Shown here one piece after another: positions 51,253-62,995 of a stretch of DNA of 64,000 bases. The DNA is from Pseudalkalibacillus decolorationis (GTDB taxonomy: Bacteria; Bacillota; Bacilli; Bacillales; Fictibacillaceae), in assembly GCF_024609785.1 (NCBI RefSeq), contig NZ_JANHJQ010000014.1, positions 72,652-136,651 of the forward strand. The letters run 5' to 3'. A program made the position numbers and the translations under genes. The first letter of the stretch is position 1; each line of letters opens with the position of its first letter. The notes below the pieces were generated by a model. The model was given only the letters and a program-made list of their open reading frames with translations. It was not told the origin of the DNA and did no database searches.

Positions 51253-52337
51253 GTAGAAACCCCCTCATTTTTTGAAGATGACATCATTTTAAGAAAATCG
51301 TCGAATAGTTCGTTTGAATCCGTTGGTCCTGGTGACGCTTCTGGATGAAACTGCACACTAAATGCTGGATATGTCTTATGTCGATACCCTTCAATCGTTT
51401 CATCGTTAATTGCAATATGTGTAATGACTAAATCGAGATTATTGAACCCTACTGTATCAACGGTATAGCCATGGTTTTGGGAAGTAATCATCACTTTACC
51501 ATTCTCGATGTTTTTCACAGGATGGTTGACTCCTCGATGTCCGAACTTCATTTTCGTTGTTCTCGCACCACATGCTAACCCTAACAATTGATGACCTAGG
51601 CATATACCAAAGACCGGAATTTTCCCGAGGATTGCCTTAAGCATTTCAACCGCTTCTGGGACATCTGTCGGGTCTCCAGGGCCATTGCTCAGCATAACTC
51701 CATCTGGATTAAGGCGTAGGATTTCGTCAGATGTAACATGATAAGGAACTACGGTTACGTCACATCCACGTTCAATTAATTCTCTTAAAATACCACGTTT
51801 AGCACCGAAATCGACCAGTACGACCCTTTTTCCTCTTCCAGGCAATGTGTATGGTGAACGTGTTGATACTTTTTCCACCTGGTCCGTTGGTAATGTCTGT
51901 TCTTTTAACTCTTTGACCACCGTTTCTTTGTCAGCTTCCATTGAACAGATTCTACCTTTAAGTGTCCCGTGAATTCGAATTCTTCTTGTAAGGGCCCGAG
52001 TATCAATACCGTATACCCCTGGAATATCTTTAACTTTTAAAAGTTCATCCAGTGTACTTGTGTACTGCCAATGGCTTGGTTTCATGCATGCTTCATTAAC
52101 GATCACTCCTGAAGCAGCAGGTTCAATCGATTCAAAGTCTTCTTGATTAATTCCATAGTTTCCGATAAGTGGATACGTAAAGGTAATGATTTGGTCACAA
52201 TAGGAAGGATCAGAAAGCGTTTCTTGATATCCAGCCATGCCTGTTGTAAATACAACCTCACCTTTAGCCTCGCGCGAACTTCCAAAGGCTGTTCCAATAT
52301 AAATGCTTCCATCTTCTAAGATTAATTGTCGTTTCAT
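51237..52337 (-). CDS. carA: Carbamoyl-phosphate synthase small subunit (pyrimidine-specific)
   Basis: The 366-residue glutaminase subunit has an amino-terminal CPSase domain ([19 protein letters not shown]) and a class I amidotransferase domain with the nucleophile in [14 protein letters not shown] and the His-Glu pair in [11 protein letters not shown]. In Bacillus nomenclature it is pyrAA. Its start overlaps the pyrC stop by 4 bases. Confidence 0.97.
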   Translation of the reverse strand: MKRQLILEDGSIYIGTAFGSSREAKGEVVFTTGMAGYQETLSDPSYCDQIITFTYPLIGNYGINQEDFESIEPAASGVIVNEACMKPSHWQYTSTLDELLKVKDIPGVYGIDTRALTRRIRIHGTLKGRICSMEADKETVVKELKEQTLPTDQVEKVSTRSPYTLPGRGKRVVLVDFGAKRGILRELIERGCDVTVVPYHVTSDEILRLNPDGVMLSNGPGDPTDVPEAVEMLKAILGKIPVFGICLGHQLLGLACGARTTKMKFGHRGVNHPVKNIENGKVMITSQNHGYTVDTVGFNNLDLVITHIAINDETIEGYRHKTYPAFSVQFHPEASPGPTDSNELFDDFLKMMSSSKNEGVSTCQSV

Positions 52338-53617
52338 TTGGCAAGAACCTCCTTATTCTGATAAACGATCGTGCCTTCTAACATCGTTAGAACTGGCCAA
52401 CCTTGACATCTCCAGCCTTTAAATGGTGTGTTTCGACCTTTCGATGCAAACTGATTTGGGTCAATTGATTGTTCATGGTTCAGGTCGATGACAACAAGAT
52501 CTGCTGTAGCCCCGACTTCAATTCCTTGATGTGATAATTGGAAGCAATCTGCTGGGCGTGTTGTAAGCCTCTCGATTAGGAACTTCTGATCAATAACTCC
52601 CTTTTGAACTAGGTTCGTGTAAAGGAGCGGGTAAGCAGTTTCTAATCCAACAATCCCGAAAGGTGCAAGCTCAATCCCTTGAGCCTTCTCCGCTTCTGTA
52701 TGCGGCGCATGGTCAGTTGCGATAAAATCAATGGTACCATCAAGTAATCCTTCAATAAGTGCTTCTTTATCTTCTTTGCTTCGAAGAGGTGGGTTCATTT
52801 TAAAATACGGATCTTGCCCTGGGATATCATCTTCACATAGTAATAAATGATGTGGTGTCACTTCTGCCGTTACATTTATACCCGCTCGTTTCGCATCCCT
52901 TACTACCCGAACTGATTCTTTCGTGCTAATGTGGCACACATGGTAATGCACGCCCGTCGCTTCTGCGAGGAGAACGTCCCGAGCGATTTGTACACTTTCA
53001 CAGATTGACGGTATACCGTTTAAATTATGTTGTTTTGAGTACTTACCATCATGTACACATCCACCATGGATTAGATTGTTATCTTCACAATGAGCCACGA
53101 TTGACATGTTTAGTTCAGCAGCTCTCTGCATTGCTCGAAGCATCGTATCTGCATTCTGTACACCTACACCATCGTCAGTAAACGCAAATGCACCCGCCTC
53201 CTTCAACGCTTCAAAATGAACCAATTCTTCTCCGATCTGTCGAATCGTAATTGCGGCATAAGGTAAGACCTTTGAGCTTGCTGTTTCCTTAATACGCTCA
53301 TGAAGTGCTTCGAGCGTTTCCTTATTATCAGGAACAGGTCGAGTATTTGGCATTGCAGCAATCGTAGTAAAACCACCTTTTGCAGCAGCCTTTGTCCCTG
53401 TTTCAATTGTTTCCTTTTTCTCTCCACCAGGCTCACGCAGATGTACGTGCAAGTCAATAAATCCAGGTGCAAGCATTTTCCCTGCCAGGTCAATAACCGT
53501 TTGACCTTCGACTTCAATATTCTTCTGAATCAACTCAATCGTAGAACCGTTGACCAATACATCTTGTGTTTGCTTTGTATCATTCCATAACTTCGCGTTT
53601 TTAAGTACTGTTCCCAT
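52334..53617 (-). CDS. pyrC: Dihydroorotase
   Basis: The 427-residue zinc amidohydrolase closes carbamoyl-aspartate to dihydroorotate. Metal ligands are in [12 protein letters not shown] (H-x-H), with [13 protein letters not shown] and ATDHAPH downstream. I start it at [11 protein letters not shown], where AAGGAGGACAA stands upstream; the open frame reaches 34 codons further but into pyrB. It starts one base before the pyrB stop is complete in effect, leaving a single-base separation. Confidence 0.97.
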   Translation of the reverse strand: MGTVLKNAKLWNDTKQTQDVLVNGSTIELIQKNIEVEGQTVIDLAGKMLAPGFIDLHVHLREPGGEKKETIETGTKAAAKGGFTTIAAMPNTRPVPDNKETLEALHERIKETASSKVLPYAAITIRQIGEELVHFEALKEAGAFAFTDDGVGVQNADTMLRAMQRAAELNMSIVAHCEDNNLIHGGCVHDGKYSKQHNLNGIPSICESVQIARDVLLAEATGVHYHVCHISTKESVRVVRDAKRAGINVTAEVTPHHLLLCEDDIPGQDPYFKMNPPLRSKEDKEALIEGLLDGTIDFIATDHAPHTEAEKAQGIELAPFGIVGLETAYPLLYTNLVQKGVIDQKFLIERLTTRPADCFQLSHQGIEVGATADLVVIDLNHEQSIDPNQFASKGRNTPFKGWRCQGWPVLTMLEGTIVYQNKEVLAK

Positions 53618-53618
53618 T

Positions 53619-54521
<903 letters not shown>

Positions 54522-54566
54522 TTACCAACTCCTTATTCCAACATAATTACAGTAACTTTCTTGATA

Positions 54567-54796
54567 TAAAAAGGGGACTGACAAACACAAAGGTAGGCTT
54601 CTGAACACAATAGACCATGAATCATTCCATTATCTAGCGTTCTAGAGTGAGCCTGACCTAGCATTCGTCAGTCCCCGGAAGAAGTGAATGTTAGTGGTTT
54701 CTTTCCTAGCTTACACCTCGTATTGATGCAGCTACCGAAAGTTCACTTACCGCTCTTTCCTTCTCACCCACCCTTGAAAGCCTCTCTGGACTTGAT
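54567..54796 (-). promoter_or_regulatory. PyrR attenuator between pyrP and pyrB
   Basis: The transcript contains a PyrR binding segment AAGTCCAGAGAGGCTTTCAA (from about 54795) and, about 100 bases later, a terminator with arms GGGGACTGAC and GTCAGTCCCC followed by TTTTT. Inner pairing AGG..AGGCT with AGCCT.CCT continues the hairpin. UMP- or UTP-bound PyrR favours termination before pyrB. The hairpin is much longer than in the other two attenuators. This accounts for the whole 54519-54815 interval. Confidence 0.85.
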
Positions 54797-54815
54797 TAAA
54801 AGATGGCGCTTCAGC

Positions 54816-56144
54816 TTAAGCAACTGAAGCTTTGGATTTTTCATTTGTTGATTTTGAAAACATTTCTGAATTCATCACCTGTTTATCCCGACCAGGAAGA
54901 ATCAGGTTAAGTATTACTCCAGCAAAGGCGGAAAGTGACATCCCCGCAATTTGAACCTCATCACTTACTTGAATGAATGCACCACCAATTCCTAGTACTA
55001 AGATGACAGAAGAGATGATCAAGTTTCGCTTCTCACCAAGGTCTACTTTGCTATCAATAAGCATTCGTAAACCTGACGATGCGATGATACCAAACAGGAG
55101 AATCGATACGCCACCCATAACAGCAGTTGGAATCGTACTGATTAATGCAGTTACCTTTCCGATAAACCCGAACAGAATCGCTATGACAGCTGCACCCCCG
55201 ATAACAAAGACGCTGAACACCTTCGTAATTGCAAGCACTCCGATATTTTCCCCATATGTTGTGTTTGGTGGTCCACCAATTAAGGAGCCTATCATAGTTG
55301 CAACTCCATCCCCAAGAATTGATCGATGCAGCCACGGTTTCTGAATATAGTTTTTACCGACCACTTTACTTAAAACCATCTGGTGACCGATGTGCTCAGC
55401 AATTGTTACTGTTGCAACTGGGACTATGATCGCCACAATTCCCCAAGAAAAGGAAGGGGTGTATGTCACGAATGGAACCATTAAATCAGGGATTTGAAAC
55501 CATTTTGCTTCGCGGACAGGAGCTAAGTTCACCATTCCAATCATGAACGCATAACTGTATCCGCCTAGAATACCAATCAAGATTGGGACGAGGCTTAAGA
55601 ATCCTTTTAAAAAGATCGATGCTATGATTGTGATTGCAAGCGTTATGAGTGCTACTGAAAAGTGAGTCAGACTGTATTCTTTCGGTTCTGTCCCCGGTAT
55701 GAACATAGCCATGTCGACTGCTGTTCCTGCCAGGCCAAGACCGATAACAATAATAACCGGCCCCGCGACTACTGGTGGCAAGAGCTGCAATAACCAGTTT
55801 AGACCGAATTTATGAATAAATAATGCTACAATTCCATATACAAGTCCGGCAAAAAAACACCCGACCATTGCAGCTTCCAATCCTCCAGCCATTTTTGCTG
55901 AAATAATCGGTGCGATAAACGCAAAGGAAGATCCTAAATACGCTGGAATTCGGCCTCTTGTAATGAGTAGGTAAGCAAGTGTTCCAGCTCCACTTGAAAC
56001 AAGTGCGACGGCAGGGCTTAATCCTACAAGGAAAGGTACCAAGATCGTTGCCCCAAACATCGCGAATATATGTTGAATGCTTAATGCAAGCCATTTACCT
56101 GGTTTCGGGATTTCTCTGATTCCGATTGAATCGTTGTTAGCCAT
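54816..56144 (-). CDS. pyrP: Uracil permease
   Basis: The 442-residue NCS2/UraA-family carrier takes up uracil with protons. It shows about 12-14 membrane segments and the family motif HIGHQMVLSKVVG near residue 245, with GGPPNTTYGENIGVLAITK. The start MANNDSIGIREIP is set by GAGGAGGAACTAAGT. It lies between two PyrR attenuators, as in B. subtilis. Confidence 0.96.
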   Translation of the reverse strand: MANNDSIGIREIPKPGKWLALSIQHIFAMFGATILVPFLVGLSPAVALVSSGAGTLAYLLITRGRIPAYLGSSFAFIAPIISAKMAGGLEAAMVGCFFAGLVYGIVALFIHKFGLNWLLQLLPPVVAGPVIIVIGLGLAGTAVDMAMFIPGTEPKEYSLTHFSVALITLAITIIASIFLKGFLSLVPILIGILGGYSYAFMIGMVNLAPVREAKWFQIPDLMVPFVTYTPSFSWGIVAIIVPVATVTIAEHIGHQMVLSKVVGKNYIQKPWLHRSILGDGVATMIGSLIGGPPNTTYGENIGVLAITKVFSVFVIGGAAVIAILFGFIGKVTALISTIPTAVMGGVSILLFGIIASSGLRMLIDSKVDLGEKRNLIISSVILVLGIGGAFIQVSDEVQIAGMSLSAFAGVILNLILPGRDKQVMNSEMFSKSTNEKSKASVA

Positions 56145-56172
56145 ACTTAGTTCCTCCTCAGTTTTGAGGCCC

Positions 56173-56290
56173 AAAAAAGGGGTGACTTATAAGAAGTCAG
56201 CCCCTTTGGATGTATACCTGGATACAATTTACCCGCACCCAGGATTACATTCCCTTTGTCAGCCTCACGGGACTCACTTAAAAGGGCCTA
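56173..56290 (-). promoter_or_regulatory. PyrR attenuator between pyrR and pyrP
   Basis: Minus strand: PyrR binding loop GAGTCCCGTGAGGCTGACAA (about 56277-56258), then antiterminator sequence, then the terminator AAGGGGCTGACTT and AAGTCACCCCTT followed by TTTT. The layout equals the B. subtilis pyrR-pyrP attenuator. The remainder of the 56145-56472 interval is repeat family B. Confidence 0.88.
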
Positions 56291-56317
56291 TTTAATTTAC
56301 ATGTTAATTATAATGCA

Positions 56318-57159
<842 letters not shown>

Positions 57160-57160
<1 letters not shown>

Positions 57161-57290
57161 AAAAATACCCTCTCACCGATCGGTGAGAGGGTACAGTTCT
57201 CCTGCTAACAAGTAAATGGGTATAGTTCTCCCTTTTACTTTAACCGTTACCTTCTCAGCCTCACGGGACTGATCTTAAAGGTCTCTATTC
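57160..57290 (-). promoter_or_regulatory. PyrR attenuator upstream of pyrR
   Basis: Minus strand: PyrR binding loop ATCAGTCCCGTGAGGCTGAG (from about 57273), then a linker, then the terminator ACCCTCTCACCGATCGGTGA with its GAGGGT end and TTTTTT. The first attenuator of the pyr operon; the promoter lies directly upstream. Confidence 0.9.
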
Positions 57291-57299
57291 TTTGATAAG

Positions 57300-57329
57300 A
57301 TTATCTCATAATGTTCTTTCTGTTGTCAA
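57300..57329 (-). promoter_or_regulatory. Promoter of the pyr operon
   Basis: Minus strand: TTGACA (57329-57324), 18 bases, GATAAT (57305-57300). The -35 box overlaps the stop codon of the upstream pseudouridine synthase gene. Confidence 0.8.
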
Positions 57330-58243
57330 ACCAAATTTCGACGAAGTTCATCAAGCAGTTGTACCATATCACTTGGCAGTTCTGCTGAGAATTCCATATA
57401 TTGTTCTGTACGTGGGTGTATAAATCCTAATGTTTCTGCATGCAGTGCTTGTCCATCAATCGACAGCGTTTTCTTCGGACCATATTTTGGATCACCCACC
57501 ATTTGATAGCCGATATAATCCATATGAACACGAATTTGATGGGTTCTACCTGTTTCTAGAATACATTCGATGTACGTATACTTAGAAAAGCGTTCAAGTA
57601 CATTAAAGTGTGTAACGGCCTCTTTACTGTTTTCATTGGTCACCGTCATTTTTTGACGGTCCTTTTTATCTCTTCCAACCGGAGCATCGATTGTACCTTT
57701 ATTGTGCGGAATCACTCCGTGAACGATCCCTTTGTATTTCCGTGTTGTCGTTTTCGCCTTCATTTGTTCACCTAAATGCTTGTGAGACAAGTCATTTTTG
57801 GCAACTACAAGAAGTCCAGAGGTATCTTTATCAATTCGATGCACAATACCTGGGCGCATTATGCCATTAATACCTGAAAGGTCTTTACAATGAGCCATGA
57901 GACCATTCACCAACGTTCCTGTCAAGTGGCCGGGAGCAGGATGTACGACCATCCCTCTTGGTTTATTCACTACGAGCAAATCATTATCCTCATACACGAA
58001 AGTAAGGTCCATTGGTTCGGGCAATACTTCTAGTGGTTCTGGTTCCGGTACATCAATTTGAATTTCATCTCCTGCTGCACATTTATAATTCGATTTGATG
58101 TCTGTTCCATTTATTCGGACTCGATTTTCCTTAATCCATTGTTGTATTTGAGTTCTTGACAAATCTGATTGTAAGTTAGTTATTACTTTATCAACCCGCT
58201 GTTGTTTATACTCAACGGGAACGATCATTTGTATCTGTTCCAT
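57326..58243 (-). CDS. RluD-family 23S rRNA pseudouridine synthase
   Basis: The 305-residue protein has an amino-terminal S4 domain (about residues 15-75, VDKVITNLQSDLSRTQIQQWI) and the catalytic HRIDKDTSGLLVVAKN, whose Asp makes pseudouridine. It corresponds to YlyB/RluD of B. subtilis, located between lspA and pyrR. The ATG follows AAGGAG and lies inside lspA, giving a 32-base overlap. Confidence 0.95.
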   Translation of the reverse strand: MEQIQMIVPVEYKQQRVDKVITNLQSDLSRTQIQQWIKENRVRINGTDIKSNYKCAAGDEIQIDVPEPEPLEVLPEPMDLTFVYEDNDLLVVNKPRGMVVHPAPGHLTGTLVNGLMAHCKDLSGINGIMRPGIVHRIDKDTSGLLVVAKNDLSHKHLGEQMKAKTTTRKYKGIVHGVIPHNKGTIDAPVGRDKKDRQKMTVTNENSKEAVTHFNVLERFSKYTYIECILETGRTHQIRVHMDYIGYQMVGDPKYGPKKTLSIDGQALHAETLGFIHPRTEQYMEFSAELPSDMVQLLDELRRNLV

Positions 58244-58706
58244 CTGTTATCTCCTTCGATTCTTTACTATCTTTTAGTAATGCGATTGCAATCATACCAA
58301 CGCCAACTACTAAGGCTGAATCAGCTACATTAAAGATTGGATAATTATATGAACCGATATAAAAATTAAGAAAATCGACAACTTCTCCTCTAACCATACG
58401 ATCTATAAAATTCCCAATCGCTCCACCAAGAACAAAGCCTAATGCTGTACTTAAAAAAGGTTTTCCTTTGGCCTCGGTTTGTAAATAATAGACAACCGCA
58501 ATGAGGACAATAATCGTTACAATAAAGAATAACCACATCTGACCTTCCAAGATGCCAAAAGCAGCCCCTCTATTACGATGTGAAGTAAGATAAAACACAT
58601 CTGGAATAACCATTATTGACTCTCCAAGACTCATTTTCGTCACGATGAACCATTTTGAAATCTGATCAATAATAATGACAAGTAAGCCTAATATGTAATA
58701 GCGCAT
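58212..58706 (-). CDS. lspA: Lipoprotein signal peptidase
   Basis: The 164-residue membrane aspartyl protease removes prolipoprotein signal peptides. Four membrane segments are visible; the catalytic Asp residues are in GNFIDRMVRGEVVDFLN and FNVADSALVVG. The charged tail after the last segment (KDSKESKEITDG) overlaps the next gene and is longer than in many homologues. Confidence 0.96.
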   Translation of the reverse strand: MRYYILGLLVIIIDQISKWFIVTKMSLGESIMVIPDVFYLTSHRNRGAAFGILEGQMWLFFIVTIIVLIAVVYYLQTEAKGKPFLSTALGFVLGGAIGNFIDRMVRGEVVDFLNFYIGSYNYPIFNVADSALVVGVGMIAIALLKDSKESKEITDGTDTNDRSR

Positions 58707-58828
58707 GCTTTCCCCACCTTTGCTTATATCCGTATGAATTTTAGCACATTAAAGCCACTTGTACAATGAAAGGTGTGGTTTGGAGTTTATATTTTCAATA
58801 TAGAAATTTTATTTTCTTATTCTTAAAT

Positions 58829-58862
58829 GAAAGAAGCCCAAAACGACTGAGTTTGGGCTACC
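58829..58862 (-). terminator. Intrinsic terminator after the DksA-like gene
   Basis: Minus strand: AGCCCAAACTCAGTCGTTTTGGGCT followed by TCTTTC. The 5' arm with its flank (GGTAGCCCAAACT) is present twice in tandem, so either copy could pair with the 3' arm. Confidence 0.8.
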
Positions 58863-58880
58863 AGTTTGGGCTACCAAGTA

Positions 58881-59564
58881 TTACGAATTGTTTTCCTCTT
58901 CGTCAATGTTTTCCTGTTCATTCATGTATTGGTCATATTGGATATTACGCTGAAATTTGATATTTTCATCGCCAGTATACCCTTCAATACCGGTTGAAAC
59001 AAATTGTTCATATTCTTCAACATATCCAGATCCATCTTTGTTATCTATTAACGAAGAATCTTCATAGGTCATACTGTTTTCATTGAAAGATGCGACCTCA
59101 TTGTACACATTTTGCTCATTATATTCCGTTTCCTGACTTCCTGTGTAATATTCTTCTTCCATTGATCTGAGCACATCTTCCTCAACAGGTCGATCATTTG
59201 ATACTTGTTGATTAGGTGAAGCTTCTTTTATCGTTCTTGCTGATGGTAATGCTTTCAACCGTTCGATCGGAATTTGTTTTCCTGTCACCTCACAAGTTCC
59301 ATATGTTCCATCTTCCATCTGCTTTAACGAATAGTTAATGTCTGATAGTTCTTCCTTCAAGTGGGCATTTAATGCAATATCCTTCTCACGTTCATAAAGC
59401 TCTGTCCCGGAATCAGCTGGATGGTTATCATACTGTGATAATTCACCAGATGACATATCACTCGCAAATCCTCGTTCTAATCCAAAGTGATTATTTTGTT
59501 CGAATTCTTTTTCAATTTCCTGCTTCCGTTGTATCAATTGCTGTTTTAAATATTCGTAACTCAT
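58881..59564 (-). CDS. TraR/DksA-family protein (YlyA/YteA-like) lacking zinc cysteines
   Basis: The 227-residue protein starts MSYEYLKQQLIQRKQEIEKEF, followed by GELSQYDNHPADSGTELYEREKDIAL and TYGTCEVTGKQIPIERL, the DksA-type layout of coiled coil and finger. Only one of the four zinc-finger cysteines is kept, as in some YteA/YlyA relatives. In B. subtilis the gene at this place, ylyA, encodes an RNA polymerase-binding protein linked to late sporulation. The acidic carboxy-terminal third (about residues 130-227) is low in complexity. It is a single gene between ileS and lspA. Confidence 0.85.
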   Translation of the reverse strand: MSYEYLKQQLIQRKQEIEKEFEQNNHFGLERGFASDMSSGELSQYDNHPADSGTELYEREKDIALNAHLKEELSDINYSLKQMEDGTYGTCEVTGKQIPIERLKALPSARTIKEASPNQQVSNDRPVEEDVLRSMEEEYYTGSQETEYNEQNVYNEVASFNENSMTYEDSSLIDNKDGSGYVEEYEQFVSTGIEGYTGDENIKFQRNIQYDQYMNEQENIDEEENNS

Positions 59565-59636
59565 TTTGAACTTCCTTCCCAGCTAGGATACATATAGTTT
59601 GACCATATCACTCCATTTTACAACGGTTTCGTAAAG

Positions 59637-59702
59637 AAAAATGACCCTTATCCGCAAGTTCACTCTACAAAGAGCAAAGTACGGATAGAAAGGGTCATTT
59701 TC
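59637..59702 (-). terminator. Intrinsic terminator after ileS
   Basis: Minus strand: GAAAATGACCCTTTCTATCCG and CGGATAAGGGTCATTTTTC are long inverted arms with a T tract. They enclose a smaller TTTGCTCTTTGTAGAG hairpin. It ends the ileS transcript just before the DksA-like gene. Confidence 0.9.
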
Positions 59703-59720
59703 CTATACGATTCCATTTAA

Positions 59721-62483
59721 TTATTCATAATGTTTTGCTACAATCGTTGCACATCGCTCACAGAGAGAAGGATGCTTTTCGTTCGTACCAACTGTTTGTG
59801 TTACTGTCCAGCAGCGGTCACAAGTTTCACCTTTAGCAGCCTTCGCAAGGATGGCTACACGTTCGAATTGATCCGCTTCTGCTGGTGCTTGGTCTTTTAC
59901 TCCTGTAACTTTTACATCTGATACAATAAAGAACTTATCAAGGTCAGTTATGGTTGATAGTAGTTCCTTCGTGTGTTCAGTAGGGTACAGCTCGATTGAT
60001 GCAGCTAATGATTTCCCGATGACTTTTTCGTTTCGCGCATTTTCCAAAGCCTTAAGAACTTCATCACGGATATCCATCATCTGATCCCATTTATTCAGTA
60101 ATACTGAAGCATTAGGATATTCTGTCACCTCTGGCATTGATGTAAGCTGAACACTTTCTTCTTTTTCCCCAGGAATATACTCCCATACTTCATCTGCTGT
60201 ATGGGCAAGAATTGGTGCTACTAGCTGAGTTAATGCGACAACACTTTCATAAAGAACTGTTTGCATGGACCGGCGCTTATGATCATCTTCGGCTTCGATA
60301 TATAACGTATCTTTTGCAAGGTCAAGATAGAATGAACTTAGCTCAATTGTACAGAAGTTGTGAATCGCATTATATACGGTTGAGAACTGGTAATCGTCGT
60401 ATGCATTTTTTGCCCGTTTTACAAGCTCATTCACTTTCACGAGCATGTATTGATCCAGCTCATTCATATCTTTCCATTCAACACGATGCTTATTAGGATC
60501 AAAGCCGTTTAAGTTTCCAAGCATGAAACGTAAAGTGTTTCGGATCTTCCGATAGACTTCAGATACCTGTTTTAAAATGTCATCCGACACTCTTACATCT
60601 GCTTGATAGTCAACGGACGAAACCCATAGTCGGATAATATCGGCGCCGAGTTGCTTCATTACCTTGATCGGATCCATAACATTACCAATCGATTTACTCA
60701 TTTTGCGACCTTGCCCATCAAGGACAAACCCGTGAGTAATGATTGTCTTATAAGGTGCTTTTCCTGTTACAGCAACACTTGTAGATAACGAAGAGTTGAA
60801 CCAACCACGATATTGATCCGTTCCTTCTAGGTAAACATCTGCCGGACGTACAAGCTCAGATCGTTCCTCTAATACACTTTGGTGTGAAGATCCAGAATCA
60901 AACCATACATCCATAATATCTATTTCTTTCGTGAATTCGCCATTCGGACTATGTTCAGAAGTAAATCCTTCAGGTAGGAGATCTTTTGCATCCCATTCAA
61001 ACCAAATATTCGATCCATGCTCGCGGAATAGATTCGAAATGTGTTCGATGGTTTCATTGCTGATGATTGGTGTATTATCTTCACCGTAGAAGACAGGAAT
61101 CGGAACACCCCATGCCCGTTGCCTTGAGATACACCAATCTTCCCGATCTTTCACCATATTATGAAGTCGCGTTTCACCCCATAAAGGGTACCATTTTACT
61201 TCTTTTACTTCATTTAGAATTTGTTCACGAATTTGCTTGATTGATGCAAACCACTGGTCCGTTACTCGGAAAATGATCGGCTTTTTCGTTCTCCAATCAT
61301 GGGGATAGGAGTGCGTGATAAACTCTAATTTCAAAAGTAGGCCAGCATCAGTAAGCTTATCTGTCACTAATTTATTTGCCTTATCATAAAACATTCCTTC
61401 AAATCCAGGTGCTTCTTCAGTCATATGTCCCTTTTCATCAACAGGACAAAGAATTCCAAGATCATAACGTTTCCCAACCCGGAAGTCATCCTCACCATGG
61501 CCAGGGGCGGTATGAACACAACCTGTACCTGAATCTGTCGTAACATGATCACTTAACATAACTAGGGAATCTCGATTATAAAATGGATGTTTCGCCAAAA
61601 TACGATCAAGATCAGCCCCTTTGACTTTATTAAGAACGGTTGGCTGCTCCCATTCTAATACGGAAGTCAATTCTTCAAGGAGATCTTCCGCTACCAAATA
61701 TTTGTGTCCACTGGTTTCAACCACAACATACGTATAATCCGGATGTACAGAAATACCTAAGTTTGCTGGAATTGTCCATGGGGTTGTCGTCCAGATAACA
61801 ATTGAAACATCCTCGTCAATTACACTTCTTCCGTCTGCAATTGGAAATGCCACGTAAATAGACGCTGAGCGTTTGTCCTGGTACTCGATTTCTGCCTCAG
61901 CAAAAGCAGACTCTGAAGAAGGAGACCAGTAAACCGGTTTCTTCCCTTTATAGATAAGACCTTTATTTGCCATCTCGCCAAAAACTTTAATTTGTTCAGC
62001 TTCATACTCATTCGTTAACGTAATGTAAGGATTCTCCCAATCCCCACGTACACCAAGTCGTTTGAACTGTTCCCTTTGTCGATCCACCTGTTCTAATGCA
62101 TATTCAGCACACATCTTTCTGAATTCTGCAATTGAATGTTCTTTCCGATTAACCTTTTTTACTTTGGCAAGAGCTGTTTCGATTGGCAATCCGTGTGTAT
62201 CCCAGCCCGGTACATAAGGTGCATCGAAACCATTCATCGATTTATAACGAACAATGATATCCTTAAGGATCTTATTTTCTGCATGACCCATATGGATATC
62301 TCCATTTGCATATGGAGGTCCATCGTGCAGAATAAATTTTGGTAAGCCTTTTGATTTTTCTTGAACCTTTTGGTAAATATCACTCTTATTCCAATTTTCC
62401 TGTATTTTAGGCTCTTTGTTCGGTAAACCACCACGCATTGGAAATTCAGTTTTTGGCATTAATAATGTGTCTTTATAGTTCAT
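59721..62483 (-). CDS. ileS: Isoleucyl-tRNA synthetase
   Basis: The 920-residue class I synthetase charges tRNA-Ile and edits valine. It has the HIGH-type motif ANGDIHMGH, the CP1 editing domain with [12 protein letters not shown] and [14 protein letters not shown] in [10 protein letters not shown], and a carboxy-terminal zinc domain with CDRCWTV and SLCERC. The start [16 protein letters not shown] has GGCAGGAGAG upstream; an ATG 30 codons earlier lies in repeat sequence and is rejected. Expression is controlled by the T-box upstream. Confidence 0.97.
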   Translation of the reverse strand: MNYKDTLLMPKTEFPMRGGLPNKEPKIQENWNKSDIYQKVQEKSKGLPKFILHDGPPYANGDIHMGHAENKILKDIIVRYKSMNGFDAPYVPGWDTHGLPIETALAKVKKVNRKEHSIAEFRKMCAEYALEQVDRQREQFKRLGVRGDWENPYITLTNEYEAEQIKVFGEMANKGLIYKGKKPVYWSPSSESAFAEAEIEYQDKRSASIYVAFPIADGRSVIDEDVSIVIWTTTPWTIPANLGISVHPDYTYVVVETSGHKYLVAEDLLEELTSVLEWEQPTVLNKVKGADLDRILAKHPFYNRDSLVMLSDHVTTDSGTGCVHTAPGHGEDDFRVGKRYDLGILCPVDEKGHMTEEAPGFEGMFYDKANKLVTDKLTDAGLLLKLEFITHSYPHDWRTKKPIIFRVTDQWFASIKQIREQILNEVKEVKWYPLWGETRLHNMVKDREDWCISRQRAWGVPIPVFYGEDNTPIISNETIEHISNLFREHGSNIWFEWDAKDLLPEGFTSEHSPNGEFTKEIDIMDVWFDSGSSHQSVLEERSELVRPADVYLEGTDQYRGWFNSSLSTSVAVTGKAPYKTIITHGFVLDGQGRKMSKSIGNVMDPIKVMKQLGADIIRLWVSSVDYQADVRVSDDILKQVSEVYRKIRNTLRFMLGNLNGFDPNKHRVEWKDMNELDQYMLVKVNELVKRAKNAYDDYQFSTVYNAIHNFCTIELSSFYLDLAKDTLYIEAEDDHKRRSMQTVLYESVVALTQLVAPILAHTADEVWEYIPGEKEESVQLTSMPEVTEYPNASVLLNKWDQMMDIRDEVLKALENARNEKVIGKSLAASIELYPTEHTKELLSTITDLDKFFIVSDVKVTGVKDQAPAEADQFERVAILAKAAKGETCDRCWTVTQTVGTNEKHPSLCERCATIVAKHYE

Positions 62484-62519
62484 TTTCTCTCCTGCCTTTC
62501 TTCCTATCCATCCATTAAA

Positions 62520-62590
62520 ATAAAGAAAACTTGGTTTAGTCAAGTCTTTAGTTGAGCTGAACCTTAGTTGCACTTATACTTGGAACTTAA
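62520..62590 (+). repeat. Dispersed repeat, family A, in the ileS leader
   Basis: ATAAAGAAAACTTGGTTTAG and CCTTAGTTGCACTTATACTT match family A, but the terminal TATAGAAAGTA hairpin part is missing. It lies between the T-box terminator and the ileS start and explains the spurious open frame upstream of the real ATG. Confidence 0.75.
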
Positions 62591-62671
62591 ACTTTTCTCC
62601 ATCGCCGATTACACTTAAAGCTAAAAAGTTATACATTCCTAACGTATAAAGAATAACATCAACGTGTAAGT

Positions 62672-62929
62672 ACAAAAAAACCTTCTCAATCCCAAATAGG
62701 GACGAGAAGGTTACCCGCGGTACCACCCTAATAGGTGCATATTCAATCTAAACACCCACTTAGCATTCGTTATCGAGAATGAATCGCCGTCGCTTACTAG
62801 ATTCGTTCAGCTAGGAACTCTGGGGTGATTTTCCGAATTACTGTTTATCAGGCTTACACCAACCCTGATTCGCTTTGAAAAACAGTTAAGACATACTGTC
62901 CCCATCTAAGTCTCATATAAGTTTTATAC
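62672..62929 (-). promoter_or_regulatory. T-box leader of ileS
   Basis: The minus strand contains the T-box sequence AGGGTGGTACCGCGGGTAAC (62729-62710), followed by a terminator with arms ACCTTCTCGTCCC and GGGATTGAGAAGGT and a TTTTTTT tract. Stem I holds GGAAAATCACCCC, where AUC at 62829-62827 is the likely isoleucine specifier. Binding of uncharged tRNA-Ile to the specifier and to the UGGN bulge forms the antiterminator and lets ileS be transcribed. Together with repeat A this fills the 62484-62995 interval. Confidence 0.92.
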
Positions 62930-62934
62930 TTGAG

Positions 62935-62964
62935 AGTATACCCAATTTGAAATCATTTCGTCAA
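62935..62964 (-). promoter_or_regulatory. Promoter of the ileS T-box transcript
   Basis: Minus strand: TTGACG (62964-62959), 18 bases, TATACT (62940-62935), just upstream of the T-box stem I and 32 bases after the divIVA stop. Confidence 0.75.
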
Positions 62965-62995
62965 GTTTTACCCTGCCCAATTACCTATTTTTTTC

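Noticed and set aside
62484-62573. 30-codon amino-terminal extension of ileS
   Set aside because: It lies in repeat A sequence, is unlike other isoleucyl-tRNA synthetases, and the proper start has GGCAGGAGAG in front.
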